Assembly (NCBI RefSeq): GCF_028715765.1
Contig: NZ_JAQURE010000029.1
Location: forward strand, 1 to 41,930
Length of the DNA: 41,930 nt
Origin: Rhodoferax sp.
Lineage (GTDB): Bacteria; Pseudomonadota; Gammaproteobacteria; Burkholderiales; Burkholderiaceae_C
Reading direction: 5' to 3'
Shown in pieces: positions 24,796 to 33,417 of this stretch. Positions within the stretch are counted from its first letter, which is position 1. Each line of letters starts with the position of its first letter. The notes under the pieces were generated by a model, which was not told where the DNA came from, did no database searches, and saw only the letters and a program-made list of their open reading frames with translations. A program made the position numbers and the translations under genes.

Positions 24796-25431
24796 TTAAG
24801 GTGTTGGCGTAAGTGAAGAGGTCGACAGCATGCGCTCTACATACCGTGCAATCAAATCAATCTCGAGATTGACCAGGCTGCTCTCGTGCAGCACATGCAA
24901 CGCGGTGTTTTGAACGGTATGGGGTATTAAATTGATGCTGATGTCGCAGCCATCAGCCATGTCGACAACTTGATTGACCGTCAAGCTCACGCCGTTGACG
25001 GTGATAGAGCCCTTGCAAGCCAAATATTTTGCCAAGCTCAGAGGCGCCAAGATGCGCAATTCCCAGCTTTCGCCGGTTGCCTGAAAACGACTCACTTTAC
25101 CCACTCCATCGACGTGACCTGAGACCATGTGCCCGCCTAAAAAGTCATTGGCGCGTAGAGCTTTTTCCAGATTAATGATCCCGAGGCTTGCCAAGCCCGC
25201 TGTCTTGCTGAGTGATTCGACGGAGATGTCTACCGTGAATTGTTGATTGGCCACATCAAGCGAGGTGACCGTCATGCAAGCGCCATTCAACGCAATGCTG
25301 TCGCCCAGCGCCGTGTCATCAAGGTATGAAGGTGGGCAAGTGATGGTGAGTCGTTTGCCATGTGTTGACGATTCACCTAAAGGAGAAACGGTTGTGATTC
25401 GGCCGATGCCGGTGATGATTCCTGTGAACAT
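24796..25431 (-). CDS. ribE: Riboflavin synthase alpha chain
   Basis: 211 residues, two lumazine-binding repeats in tandem: MFTGIITGIGRI.. GDSIALNGACMTVTSL and ANDFLGGHMVSGHVDGVGKV.. KGSITVNGVSLTVNQV. It dismutates 6,7-dimethyl-8-ribityllumazine to riboflavin. The frame stays open 370 bp upstream of the start, but the invariant MFTGI sets the start at the ATG at 25431, and the upstream stretch belongs to the vanZ-like gene in another frame. Together with ribBX and ribH it supplies every riboflavin step here except ribA and ribD. Confidence 0.95.
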   Translation of the reverse strand: MFTGIITGIGRITTVSPLGESSTHGKRLTITCPPSYLDDTALGDSIALNGACMTVTSLDVANQQFTVDISVESLSKTAGLASLGIINLEKALRANDFLGGHMVSGHVDGVGKVSRFQATGESWELRILAPLSLAKYLACKGSITVNGVSLTVNQVVDMADGCDISINLIPHTVQNTALHVLHESSLVNLEIDLIARYVERMLSTSSLTPTP

Positions 25432-25448
25432 GTCATTATTTTCGCAGT

Positions 25449-25820
25449 TTAAGTTTGAGCGCTTTGTGTGAATGACAACTTCATTTTGACGATCAAAAAG
25501 TACCAACTTGCATAGGCTACAGCTAACCCCAAGCAGTCTGCCAGCCAATCTTGCCAGTCTCCAAACCGCCACCCAGTAAGCCACTGAGCCAATTCGATGA
25601 AGCAGCCAAACAGCACCAATCCTGAAAGAACTGATTGAGTTCGGCCTGGATAGGCCAACAGACCCACAAAGCCGAGAGCGATAAACCCCAGGGAGTGTTG
25701 AGCTTTGTCCCAAAAATGGAGTTGGGATGGAATTTGATTCGCTGGCATGAGCGACAAGCAAAGGGTCAGCACCCATAGAAACCAAAATGATCGCTTCCAA
25801 AAAATAAGGTGCATCTTCAT
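25449..25820 (-). CDS. VanZ-like family membrane protein
   Basis: About 123 residues with four predicted membrane segments (SFWFLWVLTLCLSLMP, HSLGFIALGFVGLLAYPG, SVLSGLVLFGCFIELAQWL, LADCLGLAVAYASWYFLI). The short motif DKAQHSLGFIALG and the ELAQ..GR/W..D..D pattern (IELAQWLTGWRFGDWQDWLAD) match the VanZ-like family. Despite the name, single-domain members outside vancomycin clusters have no established function. It is the first gene of the minus-strand block, 17 bp before ribE. Start taken at the ATG at 25820; a TTG two codons upstream is possible. Confidence 0.75.
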   Translation of the reverse strand: MKMHLIFWKRSFWFLWVLTLCLSLMPANQIPSQLHFWDKAQHSLGFIALGFVGLLAYPGRTQSVLSGLVLFGCFIELAQWLTGWRFGDWQDWLADCLGLAVAYASWYFLIVKMKLSFTQSAQT

Positions 25821-25874
25821 GGGCAATCTGATGTGTGCTTTTAAAAGAGGTTGGGGATTTGAGTGAATGCCCTT

Positions 25875-25920
25875 AAAAACAAAAAGCCCTGAAGATTTCT
25901 CGTCAGGGCTTTTTGTTTTT
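25875..25920 (-). terminator. Strong rho-independent terminator after tRNA-Asn
   Basis: A perfect 18-bp stem (25875-25892 with 25903-25920), core AAAAAGCCCTGA/TCAGGGCTTTTT, with a 10-nt loop. A/T tracts flank both sides, so it can work in both directions. It lies 8 bp downstream of the tRNA-Asn 3' end on the minus strand and also insulates the vanZ-rib-tol block from upstream transcription. Confidence 0.92.
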
Positions 25921-25928
25921 AGGTAATT

Positions 25929-26004
25929 TGGCTCCTCAACCTGGGCTCGAACCAGGGACCTACGGATTAACAGTCCGGCGCTCTACCAACTGAGCTATTG
26001 AGGA
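25929..26004 (-). tRNA. tRNA-Asn (GTT)
   Basis: 76-nt tRNA including an encoded CCA. The acceptor stem TCCTCAA/TTGAGGA is fully paired, the D-arm AGCTCAGTTGGTAGAGC and the T-arm CCTGG-TTCGAGC-CCAGG are canonical, and the anticodon loop CTGTTAA reads GTT. It is transcribed from the minus strand and ends at the terminator next to it. tRNA-Asn genes are common integration sites, but no integrase or duplicated 3' end is seen here. Confidence 0.97.
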
Positions 26005-26110
26005 ACAGAACCAAAATTATAGACACATTTTTTTTGATTTATCAACACCTAGCTAAATTAAAGTTAAAAAAACTTCAGGGTTGTCAGAGGGTTTGGTGAT
26101 TAACAGATGG

Positions 26111-26116
26111 CATAAT
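26111..26116 (+). promoter_or_regulatory. Candidate -10 element of tRNA-Val promoter
   Basis: CATAAT followed by ATGCG, 22 bp upstream of the mature tRNA-Val 5' end, fits a -10 box with a G/C discriminator. The best -35 candidates (GTTTGG at 26091 or TTGTCA at 26081) are poorly spaced, so only the -10 part is proposed. Confidence 0.35.
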
Positions 26117-26138
26117 ATGCGTTTTCCAAATACGGAAA

Positions 26139-26213
26139 GGGCGGTTAGCTCAGGGGTAGAGCACAGCATTCACACTGCTGGGGTCGCAAGTTCGAAACTT
26201 GCACCGCCCACCA
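26139..26213 (+). tRNA. tRNA-Val (CAC)
   Basis: 75-nt tRNA with encoded CCA. Acceptor stem GGGCGGT/ACCGCCC is perfect. The anticodon stem CAGCA/TGCTG encloses the loop TTCACAC, giving anticodon CAC. The T-arm is CAAGT-TCGAAAC-TTG. It decodes GTG, a frequent valine codon in this window. A terminator follows within 8 bp. Confidence 0.95.
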
Positions 26214-26220
26214 AATTTTT

Positions 26221-26252
26221 AAAGGACTTCGCTTTTGCCAAGTCCTTTTTTT
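26221..26252 (+). terminator. Rho-independent terminator after tRNA-Val
   Basis: Stem AAAGGACTT/AAGTCCTTT (9 bp, 10-nt loop) followed by a run of T residues, directly downstream of the tRNA-Val CCA end. Confidence 0.9.
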
Positions 26253-26279
26253 ATTTCTGGTTCGTATCAGTGAAACCAG

Positions 26280-26301
26280 ACATGCGACCAAGGGCGCATG
26301 T
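26280..26301. terminator. Hairpin between tRNA-Val and pyrD
   Basis: Perfect 7-bp inverted repeat ACATGCG-N8-CGCATGT, followed on the plus strand by an A/T-rich run ending in TTTTT. It lies 39 bp past the pyrD stop and may terminate pyrD transcription or back up the tRNA terminator. Confidence 0.4.
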
Positions 26302-26339
26302 GATTTAAATTTTTGAACCCCGCACTAAATCTTCAAATC

Positions 26340-27440
26340 TCAGGTGTGTGAAGCGTTTTTTATCATTAACGCTGCTTCTGATACCAAGTCGGGGCCTTGG
26401 TAGATCAAGCCGGTGTAAATTTGAACCACATCAGCACCTGCACGAATTTTGCTCATGGCATCTGCTGCACTCATGATGCCACCCACACCAATGATCGGAA
26501 ACGCTTTACCTAAGCTGGCACGAAGTTGCGCAATGACGCGGTTGCTCATGGCTAATACGGGTGCGCCCGAAAGGCCGCCAGCTTCATCTGCATGTGGCAT
26601 GCCTTTGACAGCGTCGCGGCTGAGAGTGGTGTTGGTGGCAATCACGCCCCATGCATTGTTGACTTCTCCTTGATCGTTCAAACCATAACGGCGCAATGTT
26701 TTTGCAATCACTGTGATTTGAGTTTCATCCAGGTCAGGTGCAATTTTTAAAAAAATGGGTGTCAGTTTGTTGTGTTCTTTAGCCAAAAGTTCACGCTGTG
26801 CCGAAATTGCACCCAGCAATGCATCTAACGCATCATCGTTTTGCAGCGTACGTAGATTTTTGGTGTTGGGGCTGGAGATATTGACCGTGACGTAATCTGC
26901 ATGAGGGTAAACGGCATTCAGGCATGTCAAATAATCATCTGTAGCACGCTCAATAGGTGTGGAGGCGTTTTTGCCGATGTTGAGTCCCAGCAGCATGGGG
27001 GGGGCAAGTTCTGGGTGATCGCGTCGATATTGATACAGCTTGGAATTTCTGACATTGTTCAAAAAGGCATCTACCCCATCGTTGTTGAAGCCGAGCCGGT
27101 TGATCAAGCCTTGCGCTTGAGGCAAGCGAAACATGCGCGGCTTGGGGTTACCGCTTTGTGGCAAAGGTGTCACCGTACCCACTTCCACAAAGCCAAAACC
27201 CATGGCTGCAAACCCGTCGATGCAGCGTGCATTTTTGTCCAGTCCAGCCGCCAAGCCCACTCGGTTCGGAAACTTGAGCCCGGCCAGCTCAATGGGATCA
27301 CTGACAAAACTGTTGCGATAGACCCGACTCAACACCGAGTGTTGAGAGCGAGCCAGAGTGTTCAAGGTCAATTCGTGAGCGACTTCAGGGTCTAACCCAA
27401 ATAAAACCGCACGCGTTAAAGCATAGGGAACAAACGACAT
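26340..27440 (-). CDS. pyrD: Dihydroorotate dehydrogenase (quinone), class 2
   Basis: 366 residues. It oxidises dihydroorotate to orotate in pyrimidine synthesis and passes electrons to membrane quinone. The N-terminal helical extension typical of class 2 (about 1-40) precedes the FMN barrel, with [60 protein letters not shown] (class 2 catalytic serine region), LKIAPDL and [19 protein letters not shown] near the end. It is divergent from rpiA across 65 bp, which must hold both promoters. Confidence 0.96.
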   Translation of the reverse strand: MSFVPYALTRAVLFGLDPEVAHELTLNTLARSQHSVLSRVYRNSFVSDPIELAGLKFPNRVGLAAGLDKNARCIDGFAAMGFGFVEVGTVTPLPQSGNPKPRMFRLPQAQGLINRLGFNNDGVDAFLNNVRNSKLYQYRRDHPELAPPMLLGLNIGKNASTPIERATDDYLTCLNAVYPHADYVTVNISSPNTKNLRTLQNDDALDALLGAISAQRELLAKEHNKLTPIFLKIAPDLDETQITVIAKTLRRYGLNDQGEVNNAWGVIATNTTLSRDAVKGMPHADEAGGLSGAPVLAMSNRVIAQLRASLGKAFPIIGVGGIMSAADAMSKIRAGADVVQIYTGLIYQGPDLVSEAALMIKNASHT

Positions 27441-27505
27441 TAGATAATTCTTCAGTTATTAGATATTTTTGATTTTCACCGATTCACTCCTGAAAGGCCG
27501 TCGTC

Positions 27506-28186
27506 ATGAGCACAATTTCCCAAGATGAACTTAAAACATTGGTCGGCATTGCCGCTTTAAAGTATGTCGTACTAGGAGAAATTGTGGGCGTTGGCACCGG
27601 GTCGACGGTGAATAAATTCATTGATGCGTTGGCCAGTATCAAGCATCAAATCAAAGGTGCTGTATCCAGCTCGAATGCCAGCACCGAAAGACTCTTGGCA
27701 TTGGGCATTCAAGTCTTCGACTCCAATGAAGTTCAAGAACTTTCTGTTTACATTGATGGTGCTGATGAAATTGACCATCAAGGCTACATGATCAAAGGTG
27801 GTGGTGCTGCACTCACGCGCGAGAAAATCATTGCGGCACAGTCCAAGCAGTTTGTATGCATTGCAGACGAATCCAAACTGGTTGCCACGCTTGGGCGTTT
27901 TCCCTTGCCTGTTGAAGTGATTCCCATGGCCGAGCAGCGCATCATCCGCCAGTTTCAAGCCATGGGCGCGCAGGCTCAGATTCGCATGTGCGATGGCCAT
28001 GCCTTGATCACCGACAACGGTCAGCACATTGTGGATGTGACCCACTTGCATATCACTTCACCCGTGCAGTTTGAAACTCAAGTGAGTCAGTGGCCGGGCG
28101 TGGTCACGGTGGGTGTGTTTGCTTTGCAAAAAGCAAATGTTTGCTTGTTAGGGACACCTGATGGGGTTAAAACGCTCACGTTTTAA
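27506..28186 (+). CDS. rpiA: Ribose-5-phosphate isomerase A
   Basis: 226 residues. It interconverts ribose 5-phosphate and ribulose 5-phosphate in the pentose phosphate pathway, feeding both nucleotide synthesis and RibB. Motifs: [16 protein letters not shown], the catalytic acid cluster [34 protein letters not shown] and [10 protein letters not shown]. The start is the ATG at 27506 with GAAAGG upstream. Confidence 0.95.
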   Translation: MSTISQDELKTLVGIAALKYVVLGEIVGVGTGSTVNKFIDALASIKHQIKGAVSSSNASTERLLALGIQVFDSNEVQELSVYIDGADEIDHQGYMIKGGGAALTREKIIAAQSKQFVCIADESKLVATLGRFPLPVEVIPMAEQRIIRQFQAMGAQAQIRMCDGHALITDNGQHIVDVTHLHITSPVQFETQVSQWPGVVTVGVFALQKANVCLLGTPDGVKTLTF

Positions 28187-28276
28187 GGGTAAACCCACCT
28201 AATTCGGCTCTGCCCGGCGTAGCCTGGAGCGGCATACTTGAAACACTGTTCATTGCCTACTTTTGAAAGGTCAATC

Positions 28277-29647
28277 ATGAGTCAACAAACCAAATTTTTG
28301 CTTGAAGAAAGCCAGATGCCCAAGTTTTGGTACAACTTGCAAGCTGATTTACCCAAACCTTTGCCGGTGGTGCTCCATCCTGGCACCATGCAACCGGTGG
28401 GTCCCGCTGATTTGGCGCCTTTATTTCCCATGGAACTCATTCTGCAAGAGGTCAGTACCGAACGTGAGATTGAAATCCCGGAGCCCGTGCGCGAGGTGTA
28501 TCAGCTTTGGCGTCCAGCACCGTTGTACCGTGCCCACCGGCTTGAAAAGGCGCTGGGTACGCCCGCCAAAATTTATTACAAATACGAAGGTGTGAGCCCA
28601 GCGGGTAGCCACAAACCCAATACCGCTGTGCCACAAGCGTTTTTTAACAAACAAGCGGGTACCAAGCGATTGGTCACTGAAACAGGTGCCGGTCAATGGG
28701 GCACATCATTGTCTTTTGCTGGTTCGTTGTACGACATGCAAGTTGAGGTGTTTCAGGTGCGGGTGTCTTACGACCAAAAACCTTATCGACGTGCGGTCAT
28801 GGAAACCTATGGCGCACGCTGTGTGGCCTCACCCTCAAACGAAACCGTATACGGGCGCTCGGTGTTGGCCAAAAATCCAGATCACCCGGGCAGTTTGGGT
28901 ATTGCCATTTCTGAAGCTGTTGAGCTGGCGGTGCAGCGCGACGACACCAAATATGCGTTGGGTTCAGTGCTCAACCATGTGTTGATGCATCAAACTATCA
29001 TTGGTCTGGAAGCCATGAAGCAGATGGAGATGGCCAACGCCTGGCCAGATGTAGTGGTGGGTTGCACCGGTGGCGGTTCCAACTTTGCAGGCATAGCTTT
29101 TCCGTTCATTGGGCATGGTCTGCGGGGCGGTGCCAAACCCCGCATGGTGGCGGTTGAGCCTGCGGCTTGTCCGTCGCTCACACGCGGAAAATATGCCTAT
29201 GACTTTGGTGACACAGGGCACATGACGCCGCTGACCAAGATGCACACCTTGGGCAGCCAATTCACACCACCCGGGTTCCATGCGGGCGGCCTGCGCTACC
29301 ACGGCATGGCGCCGATGGTGTCGCATTGCAAAGAATTGGGTTTGATTGAAGCGGTGGCTTACAACCAAGTGGAGTGTTTTGAGGCGGGCGTGTTGTTTGC
29401 CCGGTGTGAAGGCATTGTGCCGGCGCCAGAGGCCAATCACGCCGTCAAAGGCGCCATTGTTGAAGCCATGCGTTGCAAGGCTGAGGGCAAAGCAGAGACT
29501 ATTTTGTTCAACTTGTGTGGCCATGGTCACTTTGACATGGTGGCTTACCAAAAATATTTTGCCGGCGAGTTGACTGATGAAAAATATGCTGAAAGTGAGC
29601 TGGCCATGGCACTGGCGGGTTTGCCCAGCGTGCCTGAACCGTTGTAA
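28277..29647 (+). CDS. TrpB2-type tryptophan synthase beta chain (TrpB-like PLP enzyme)
   Basis: 456 residues, clearly longer than canonical TrpB (about 400) and with the TrpB2 architecture. There is a long N-terminal lead-in (MPKFWYNLQADLPKPLPVVLHPGT), WRPAPLYRAHRLEKALG, the PLP lysine motif GSHKPNTA, ETGAGQWG, VGCTGGGSNFAG (phosphate loop) and CGHGHFDM near the C-terminus. TrpB2 proteins make tryptophan from indole and serine and often act without a TrpA partner; no trpA is present here. The start at 28277 has GAAAGG 7 nt upstream; an upstream in-frame start at 28238 lacks one. It stands alone between rpiA and the convergent mnmC. Confidence 0.88.
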   Translation: MSQQTKFLLEESQMPKFWYNLQADLPKPLPVVLHPGTMQPVGPADLAPLFPMELILQEVSTEREIEIPEPVREVYQLWRPAPLYRAHRLEKALGTPAKIYYKYEGVSPAGSHKPNTAVPQAFFNKQAGTKRLVTETGAGQWGTSLSFAGSLYDMQVEVFQVRVSYDQKPYRRAVMETYGARCVASPSNETVYGRSVLAKNPDHPGSLGIAISEAVELAVQRDDTKYALGSVLNHVLMHQTIIGLEAMKQMEMANAWPDVVVGCTGGGSNFAGIAFPFIGHGLRGGAKPRMVAVEPAACPSLTRGKYAYDFGDTGHMTPLTKMHTLGSQFTPPGFHAGGLRYHGMAPMVSHCKELGLIEAVAYNQVECFEAGVLFARCEGIVPAPEANHAVKGAIVEAMRCKAEGKAETILFNLCGHGHFDMVAYQKYFAGELTDEKYAESELAMALAGLPSVPEPL

Positions 29648-29666
29648 TTGATGGGGGGCGCTGCCA

Positions 29667-31451
29667 CTAACTGCGCAGCGCTTGCAGTGAGCGCGCCAAC
29701 CTGGCCTCTACTGGCCAGGGCTCACCCCCCATTTGTGCTGCCAGCAACTCGGCGCACAGCACCGAAAAACTCAAACCCCGCGAGCCCATGCCCGCGCAAA
29801 TCCATAAGCTGGGCTGTTCTGAGGTGTCCAACGCACCCACCACAGGAAGCCTGTCACGGGTGATGCAACGTGTGCCTTTCCATGTCTGCACAGCGCCCGT
29901 GTTGAAACATTCAGCCACATCGCGCGACAAAGGTTCAAGCAGTTGGGAAAGATGCAACCAATTTTGTCTGTGGTTGTCCATGTCATGGCGCTCTGGTTGC
30001 GAGTCTGGTTGATAGGTTGAACCCATGAACCAGGCCAGCCCCTGATCTACTGGAATAAACGGAATCATGCTGCCAGAGCCATTGACGGGAAAAGGCGGGA
30101 AGCGGTGTGATGGCTCGGTGCTGTGCCACTGCCAACTCAATAAACCACGCATCCCCATCTTTGATGGCAAACAAGGCTCTATCCCTTGATTTAAAAGCGC
30201 TGAATGCTTCATTTTTTCAAGCAACTCGAAAGCTCCGCAGGCGTTGGCAAAAACCACTCGTTCTGCCTCACAAACCAACTCACCAAGTGGGTTGACCAAC
30301 TGCCAAACGCCATTGACACAGTTCATCCCATCGATTTGGGTATTTTCTTGAAAAGTGATACCTGGCTGCGACAGCCAGGCACGAACCAAAGCCGCAGGTT
30401 TGACCCAGGCACCTATGCCATGCCACAGGCCTGCCCCCAAATTTTCATGCCCTTGTGGGTATCCTTGGGTAGACCATGCTTGCGATTGAGTTGCCCAAGT
30501 GGTGGGGCATTTGGGAGTGCCTCCAATTTGACGTTCAAACACGCCACTGGGTGCCCAGTCCTGGTTGATTTGCAGGTGTTGGGCTACCTGTTGCAACATC
30601 AGCCGAACACCTGCGCGCGACAAGCGTGACAGGGCACAGTCATCTGCCGAGACGTGTGGTGCCAGTAAGCCCACAGGTAGCCCTGATGCTCCCATGGCTG
30701 CTGCTCGGGCTTGATCAAGCACCGTCACCTGCCAGCCACGGCGCGCCAATGCGTCAGCTACGCTGGCACCCGCCAGCCCAGCGCCAATGACGGCACACCG
30801 CTGCACGGGCAAGGGGGCTGAACCTGAAACAGAGCGCGATTTTTTCAACTGCCATGGAGGATGAAAAACACCGCCACAAGTTAACCCTGTGGCCACTTCG
30901 TTTGAAGCGATGGATTCCATCTGAAACCCCAACGAACCCAGGCCAGTCCTTACTTGCATGCGCTGCATAGGGGTTAACGCATGAAGTGTCAAACGTGCGC
31001 CGCGACGGCAGCACTGAGCGATGGCTTTTAAAAACCAATGCTCATCCGTGGGCATGCTTTCTGGCATGCACAATTCAATGTGGTCGGCTTGCAGTCTTTG
31101 CGCCCTCAGCAGTGCCAAGGGCTCGCCCACACACAGCGTCAAGATCACCTGCCCCTGCGCCAGCAAAAACCTGTGAAAACCGGGTAACAACCCATGCCAA
31201 TGACGACTGAGTTCTTGCGTCAGCGCTGCCAAGGCTGGTTTAGCTACCGCCTGTTGATTCAGTTGCTCGGCGCTGGGCGGCACAGTGCACAGCGCGACAT
31301 AGTGCAGTACCCTGGGGCGGTGATCAGCTAGAAGCCAGTTGTGCCAGGTCTCTAAAAATCTGCCGCCTGCACCAAATGCGGTGTCCAGCACACACCAAGG
31401 GGCGGCATCCTGCTGTGGCAATGTGCCAAGCGCTGTTTCAAAGTTGCTCAC
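29667..31451 (-). CDS. mnmC: tRNA mnm5s2U biosynthesis protein MnmC with degenerate methyltransferase domain
   Basis: 594 residues (E. coli about 668). The C-terminal FAD oxidoreductase half is well kept: [67 protein letters not shown]. It removes the carboxymethyl group of cmnm5U at the tRNA wobble position. The N-terminal methyltransferase half (about 1-205) is short and altered: it starts at [18 protein letters not shown], where the family has ETGFGTGLNF after some 50 more residues, and I cannot find the DGFAPAKNPDMW-like motif. The start is a GTG overlapping the yggX stop by 4 nt (GTGA). Methylation activity is therefore doubtful. Confidence 0.82.
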   Translation of the reverse strand: MSNFETALGTLPQQDAAPWCVLDTAFGAGGRFLETWHNWLLADHRPRVLHYVALCTVPPSAEQLNQQAVAKPALAALTQELSRHWHGLLPGFHRFLLAQGQVILTLCVGEPLALLRAQRLQADHIELCMPESMPTDEHWFLKAIAQCCRRGARLTLHALTPMQRMQVRTGLGSLGFQMESIASNEVATGLTCGGVFHPPWQLKKSRSVSGSAPLPVQRCAVIGAGLAGASVADALARRGWQVTVLDQARAAAMGASGLPVGLLAPHVSADDCALSRLSRAGVRLMLQQVAQHLQINQDWAPSGVFERQIGGTPKCPTTWATQSQAWSTQGYPQGHENLGAGLWHGIGAWVKPAALVRAWLSQPGITFQENTQIDGMNCVNGVWQLVNPLGELVCEAERVVFANACGAFELLEKMKHSALLNQGIEPCLPSKMGMRGLLSWQWHSTEPSHRFPPFPVNGSGSMIPFIPVDQGLAWFMGSTYQPDSQPERHDMDNHRQNWLHLSQLLEPLSRDVAECFNTGAVQTWKGTRCITRDRLPVVGALDTSEQPSLWICAGMGSRGLSFSVLCAELLAAQMGGEPWPVEARLARSLQALRS

Positions 31452-31720
31452 ACCTTGGGTGGAACATACCCTTGTGCTGCATCTGCACCCCCTCCAAAAA
31501 AATGGTTTTCCATTTGCCGAGCCAAATATTGGCGAGCGCGGGCATCTGCCAAGTTCAGGCGGTTTTCATTCACCAACATGGTTTGATGTTTGAGCCAGTC
31601 TGCCCAAGCTTGTTTGCTCACGCTCTGCCACAGGCGTTTGCCAAGTTCGCCGGGGTAGGGAGGAAAGTCCAGTCCCTCAGCTTCATGTCCAAGTTTGATG
31701 CAGTTCACCATGCGTGCCAT
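31448..31720 (-). CDS. yggX: YggX-family Fe(II)/oxidative damage protection protein
   Basis: 90 residues, the usual family length. It opens with [23 protein letters not shown], including the conserved cysteine, then [18 protein letters not shown] and [17 protein letters not shown]. YggX proteins help protect iron-sulphur clusters and support iron trafficking under oxidative stress. The stop overlaps the GTG start of mnmC, so they are coupled. It is divergent from the small cysteine protein gene across 83 bp. Confidence 0.94.
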   Translation of the reverse strand: MARMVNCIKLGHEAEGLDFPPYPGELGKRLWQSVSKQAWADWLKHQTMLVNENRLNLADARARQYLARQMENHFFGGGADAAQGYVPPKV

Positions 31721-31803
31721 ATTGACCTCTTGCGTTAACGTTCAAAAGGTTGACTTTAGCAAGCTTTCTCAGGCTTGGGCTGACTGGCGTAAAATCACCA
31801 CCT

Positions 31804-32034
31804 ATGGCAAAAGCAGATACCAAAACAAAAATCGTGGCCGACGGCCTTCGTTACAAATCCAAAGTGTCGGGTTCTCCGTTCACTGCGGCCACCTCTTTTG
31901 GTGCCGCCACCATGTCGTGTTTTTTGTGTGGCAAACACCGCGCAAGGTCGCAAATGGTGTCCAAAAAAATCTTGGGTAAATCTCAAGCGGTGTGTTCTCC
32001 GTCTTGCAAGGCGTTGGACGAAGCCTCCAAATAA
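31804..32034 (+). CDS. Small four-cysteine protein, possible zinc ribbon (76 aa)
   Basis: 76 residues, MAKADTKTKIVADGL..., basic N-terminal half, with two cysteine pairs: CFLCGKH (C-x2-C) and CSPSCKAL (C-x3-C). Spacing of about 20 residues suggests a metal-binding knuckle. There is no signal peptide or membrane segment, and I do not recognise a named family. The ATG at 31804 lacks a Shine-Dalgarno sequence, and the frame is open upstream to 31750 without better starts. It ends 4 bp before dsbB on the same strand, so the two are probably co-transcribed; its cysteine content next to a thiol oxidation gene may be coincidence. Confidence 0.65.
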   Translation: MAKADTKTKIVADGLRYKSKVSGSPFTAATSFGAATMSCFLCGKHRARSQMVSKKILGKSQAVCSPSCKALDEASK

Positions 32035-32038
32035 TGCC

Positions 32039-32554
32039 ATGTGGCGGTTCGCGTTAGGCGCGCTTCAAACGCACGCCCGGCAGGCATTGGCTCTGCTGAG
32101 TGCTGTTTGTTTGGGCATGCTCGGCTATGGCTTGTATTTGCAACACAGCCTCGGCCTTAACCCATGTCCGATGTGCATTGTGCAGCGGTACGCTCTTTTT
32201 TCAATAGCTTCCACCGCAGCTTTGACGGCGCTTACAGTCTCAAAACCTTTAAGAATATCGGGCACATTGCTGATCCTTCTTGAAACTGTCTTCGGTGCAT
32301 TTGTGGCTGCGCGACAGAGCTGGTTGCAATGGTATCCGCCCGAGGTAGCTACATGCGGGCGAGATTTCTACGGCATGATCGAAGACTTTCCCATTGGCCG
32401 TGCCATCCCCATGATTTTCAAAGGCAGTGGCGATTGTTCTGCCGTTGACTGGACTTTTTTAGGCGGAAGCATCGCCAATTGGTCTTTTGTCAGCTTTTGC
32501 TTGATTGGCCTATTTGCAATTTTGTTAATCAAACAAAATTTGCGAAGTCGTTAA
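32039..32554 (+). CDS. dsbB: Disulfide bond formation protein DsbB
   Basis: 171 residues with four membrane helices. The first periplasmic loop carries the redox pair CPMC (LGLNPCPMCIVQRYAL), and the second periplasmic loop carries the second cysteine pair (ATCGRDF and GDCSAV). It reoxidises DsbA and passes electrons to quinone. The start at ATG 32039 (MWRFALGAL) follows the small cysteine protein by 4 bp. The C-terminal stop lies in an 8-bp tandem repeat. Confidence 0.92.
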   Translation: MWRFALGALQTHARQALALLSAVCLGMLGYGLYLQHSLGLNPCPMCIVQRYALFSIASTAALTALTVSKPLRISGTLLILLETVFGAFVAARQSWLQWYPPEVATCGRDFYGMIEDFPIGRAIPMIFKGSGDCSAVDWTFLGGSIANWSFVSFCLIGLFAILLIKQNLRSR

Positions 32555-32570
32555 GTCGTTAAGCCGTTAA
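32547..32570. repeat. 8-bp tandem repeat at dsbB stop
   Basis: Three copies of GTCGTTAA (third GCCGTTAA) run across the dsbB stop codon. The unit contains TAA, so slippage would leave termination intact but change the spacing to the downstream hairpin. Confidence 0.7.
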
Positions 32571-32579
32571 GCAACGGCC

Positions 32580-32619
32580 AGCCCATCAGCCCCTGCATGC
32601 TCTGATGGGGCTTTGTTTT
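32580..32619 (+). terminator. Terminator between dsbB and the ParA-like gene
   Basis: Stem CCCATCAG/CTGATGGG with outer AG/CT pairs and a 12-nt loop, followed by CTTTGTTTTC on the plus strand. It separates the convergent dsbB and ParA-like genes and overlaps the ParA-like stop codon. Confidence 0.75.
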
Positions 32620-33323
32620 CAAAGTGAAAGCGTGTCCAGAGCTTCGTAGCTTTTCTTCAACCAATTTTTCACGCGTTGGCGCTCTAACATGCCCAAGGCA
32701 TCAGGTTCAGAGCGCTGGTGAATGGCAGCCCAAAATGAGGCATTTTGGCGGTCAATTTTCCGCATGCTGGCTTCATGTAATTGAGCCAAGTCGATCACTT
32801 TTGCTCCAAGCGACACAGCTTTGGCCATGGCCGATGAGGCATCGAGTTGAGAAAAATCGCTGCCACGGCCGTGATTCTTGACAATGATGTAGTTGGCCGA
32901 TGAACCATAGGTTTCAATCAGACGCCCCAGTAAATCTACCGAATCTTTGCCGGCATCGGCTACATGCCAGAAATTCACCCGCACACCCATGTCTTGCAGC
33001 AACGCGAGCAAGTCTGAGTCTTGAATCCAGCGAGCCAACGGTGTGGCAGTTTGTGCCGCCATGTCCACAATCACGCGTGGTATGTCGCCAGATTCTGGTG
33101 CTGATTCAAAAATGCCCACCACACGATCCAGCCCCTCATAGCTGTCCACCAGCACCGGTGCCGCGTAGTCTGCATAAAAGCGCGTGAATGAGGTGTGTGA
33201 GCGATCTGTGTCAAACCCCATAAAGGCTTGATCATGGTCAATAAAGTACTGTGCCAGTACCCGTGCCACTACGGATTTACCCACACCACCTTTTTCGCCA
33301 CCAATGAAATTAAGAGAGCTCAT
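32619..33323 (-). CDS. Orphan ParA/MinD-like P-loop ATPase
   Basis: 234 residues. A deviant Walker A motif, GGEKGGVGKSVVAR, lies right at the N-terminus, with the signature lysine of the ParA/MinD/Mrp group. The switch regions appear as FDTDRSHTSF and VIVDMAAQT, followed by a helical C-terminus (LERQRVKNWLKKSYEAL). There is no ParB, MinC or partner gene next to it, so plasmid-type partition is unlikely; such orphan ATPases usually position a cellular cargo, which here is unknown. The start is the ATG at 33323 with AGGAA upstream; an in-frame start at 33344 is less likely. Neighbours are dsbB (convergent) and argA (upstream, same strand). Confidence 0.75.
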   Translation of the reverse strand: MSSLNFIGGEKGGVGKSVVARVLAQYFIDHDQAFMGFDTDRSHTSFTRFYADYAAPVLVDSYEGLDRVVGIFESAPESGDIPRVIVDMAAQTATPLARWIQDSDLLALLQDMGVRVNFWHVADAGKDSVDLLGRLIETYGSSANYIIVKNHGRGSDFSQLDASSAMAKAVSLGAKVIDLAQLHEASMRKIDRQNASFWAAIHQRSEPDALGMLERQRVKNWLKKSYEALDTLSL

Positions 33324-33417
33324 GAAATGTTCCTGTGAAATCAATTGAAGAAAAGCTGGATTGCCTCGGTGATGATCTATGCAAGATACATGCTCAAAAA
33401 ATACAACGACGCGGTGT

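Noticed and set aside
25432..25874. Possible FMN riboswitch before the rib genes
   Set aside because: I looked for the conserved RFN blocks upstream of ribE and ribBX and did not find them; the space is taken by the vanZ-like gene.
26081..26308. 75-codon open frame covering tRNA-Val
   Set aside because: It reads through a perfect tRNA and its terminator; not a protein gene.
32195..32265. AATAGCT..GCAGCT sequence inside dsbB that recalls the repeat
   Set aside because: No second hairpin or GGCC block, and the encoded residues form an ordinary membrane helix.
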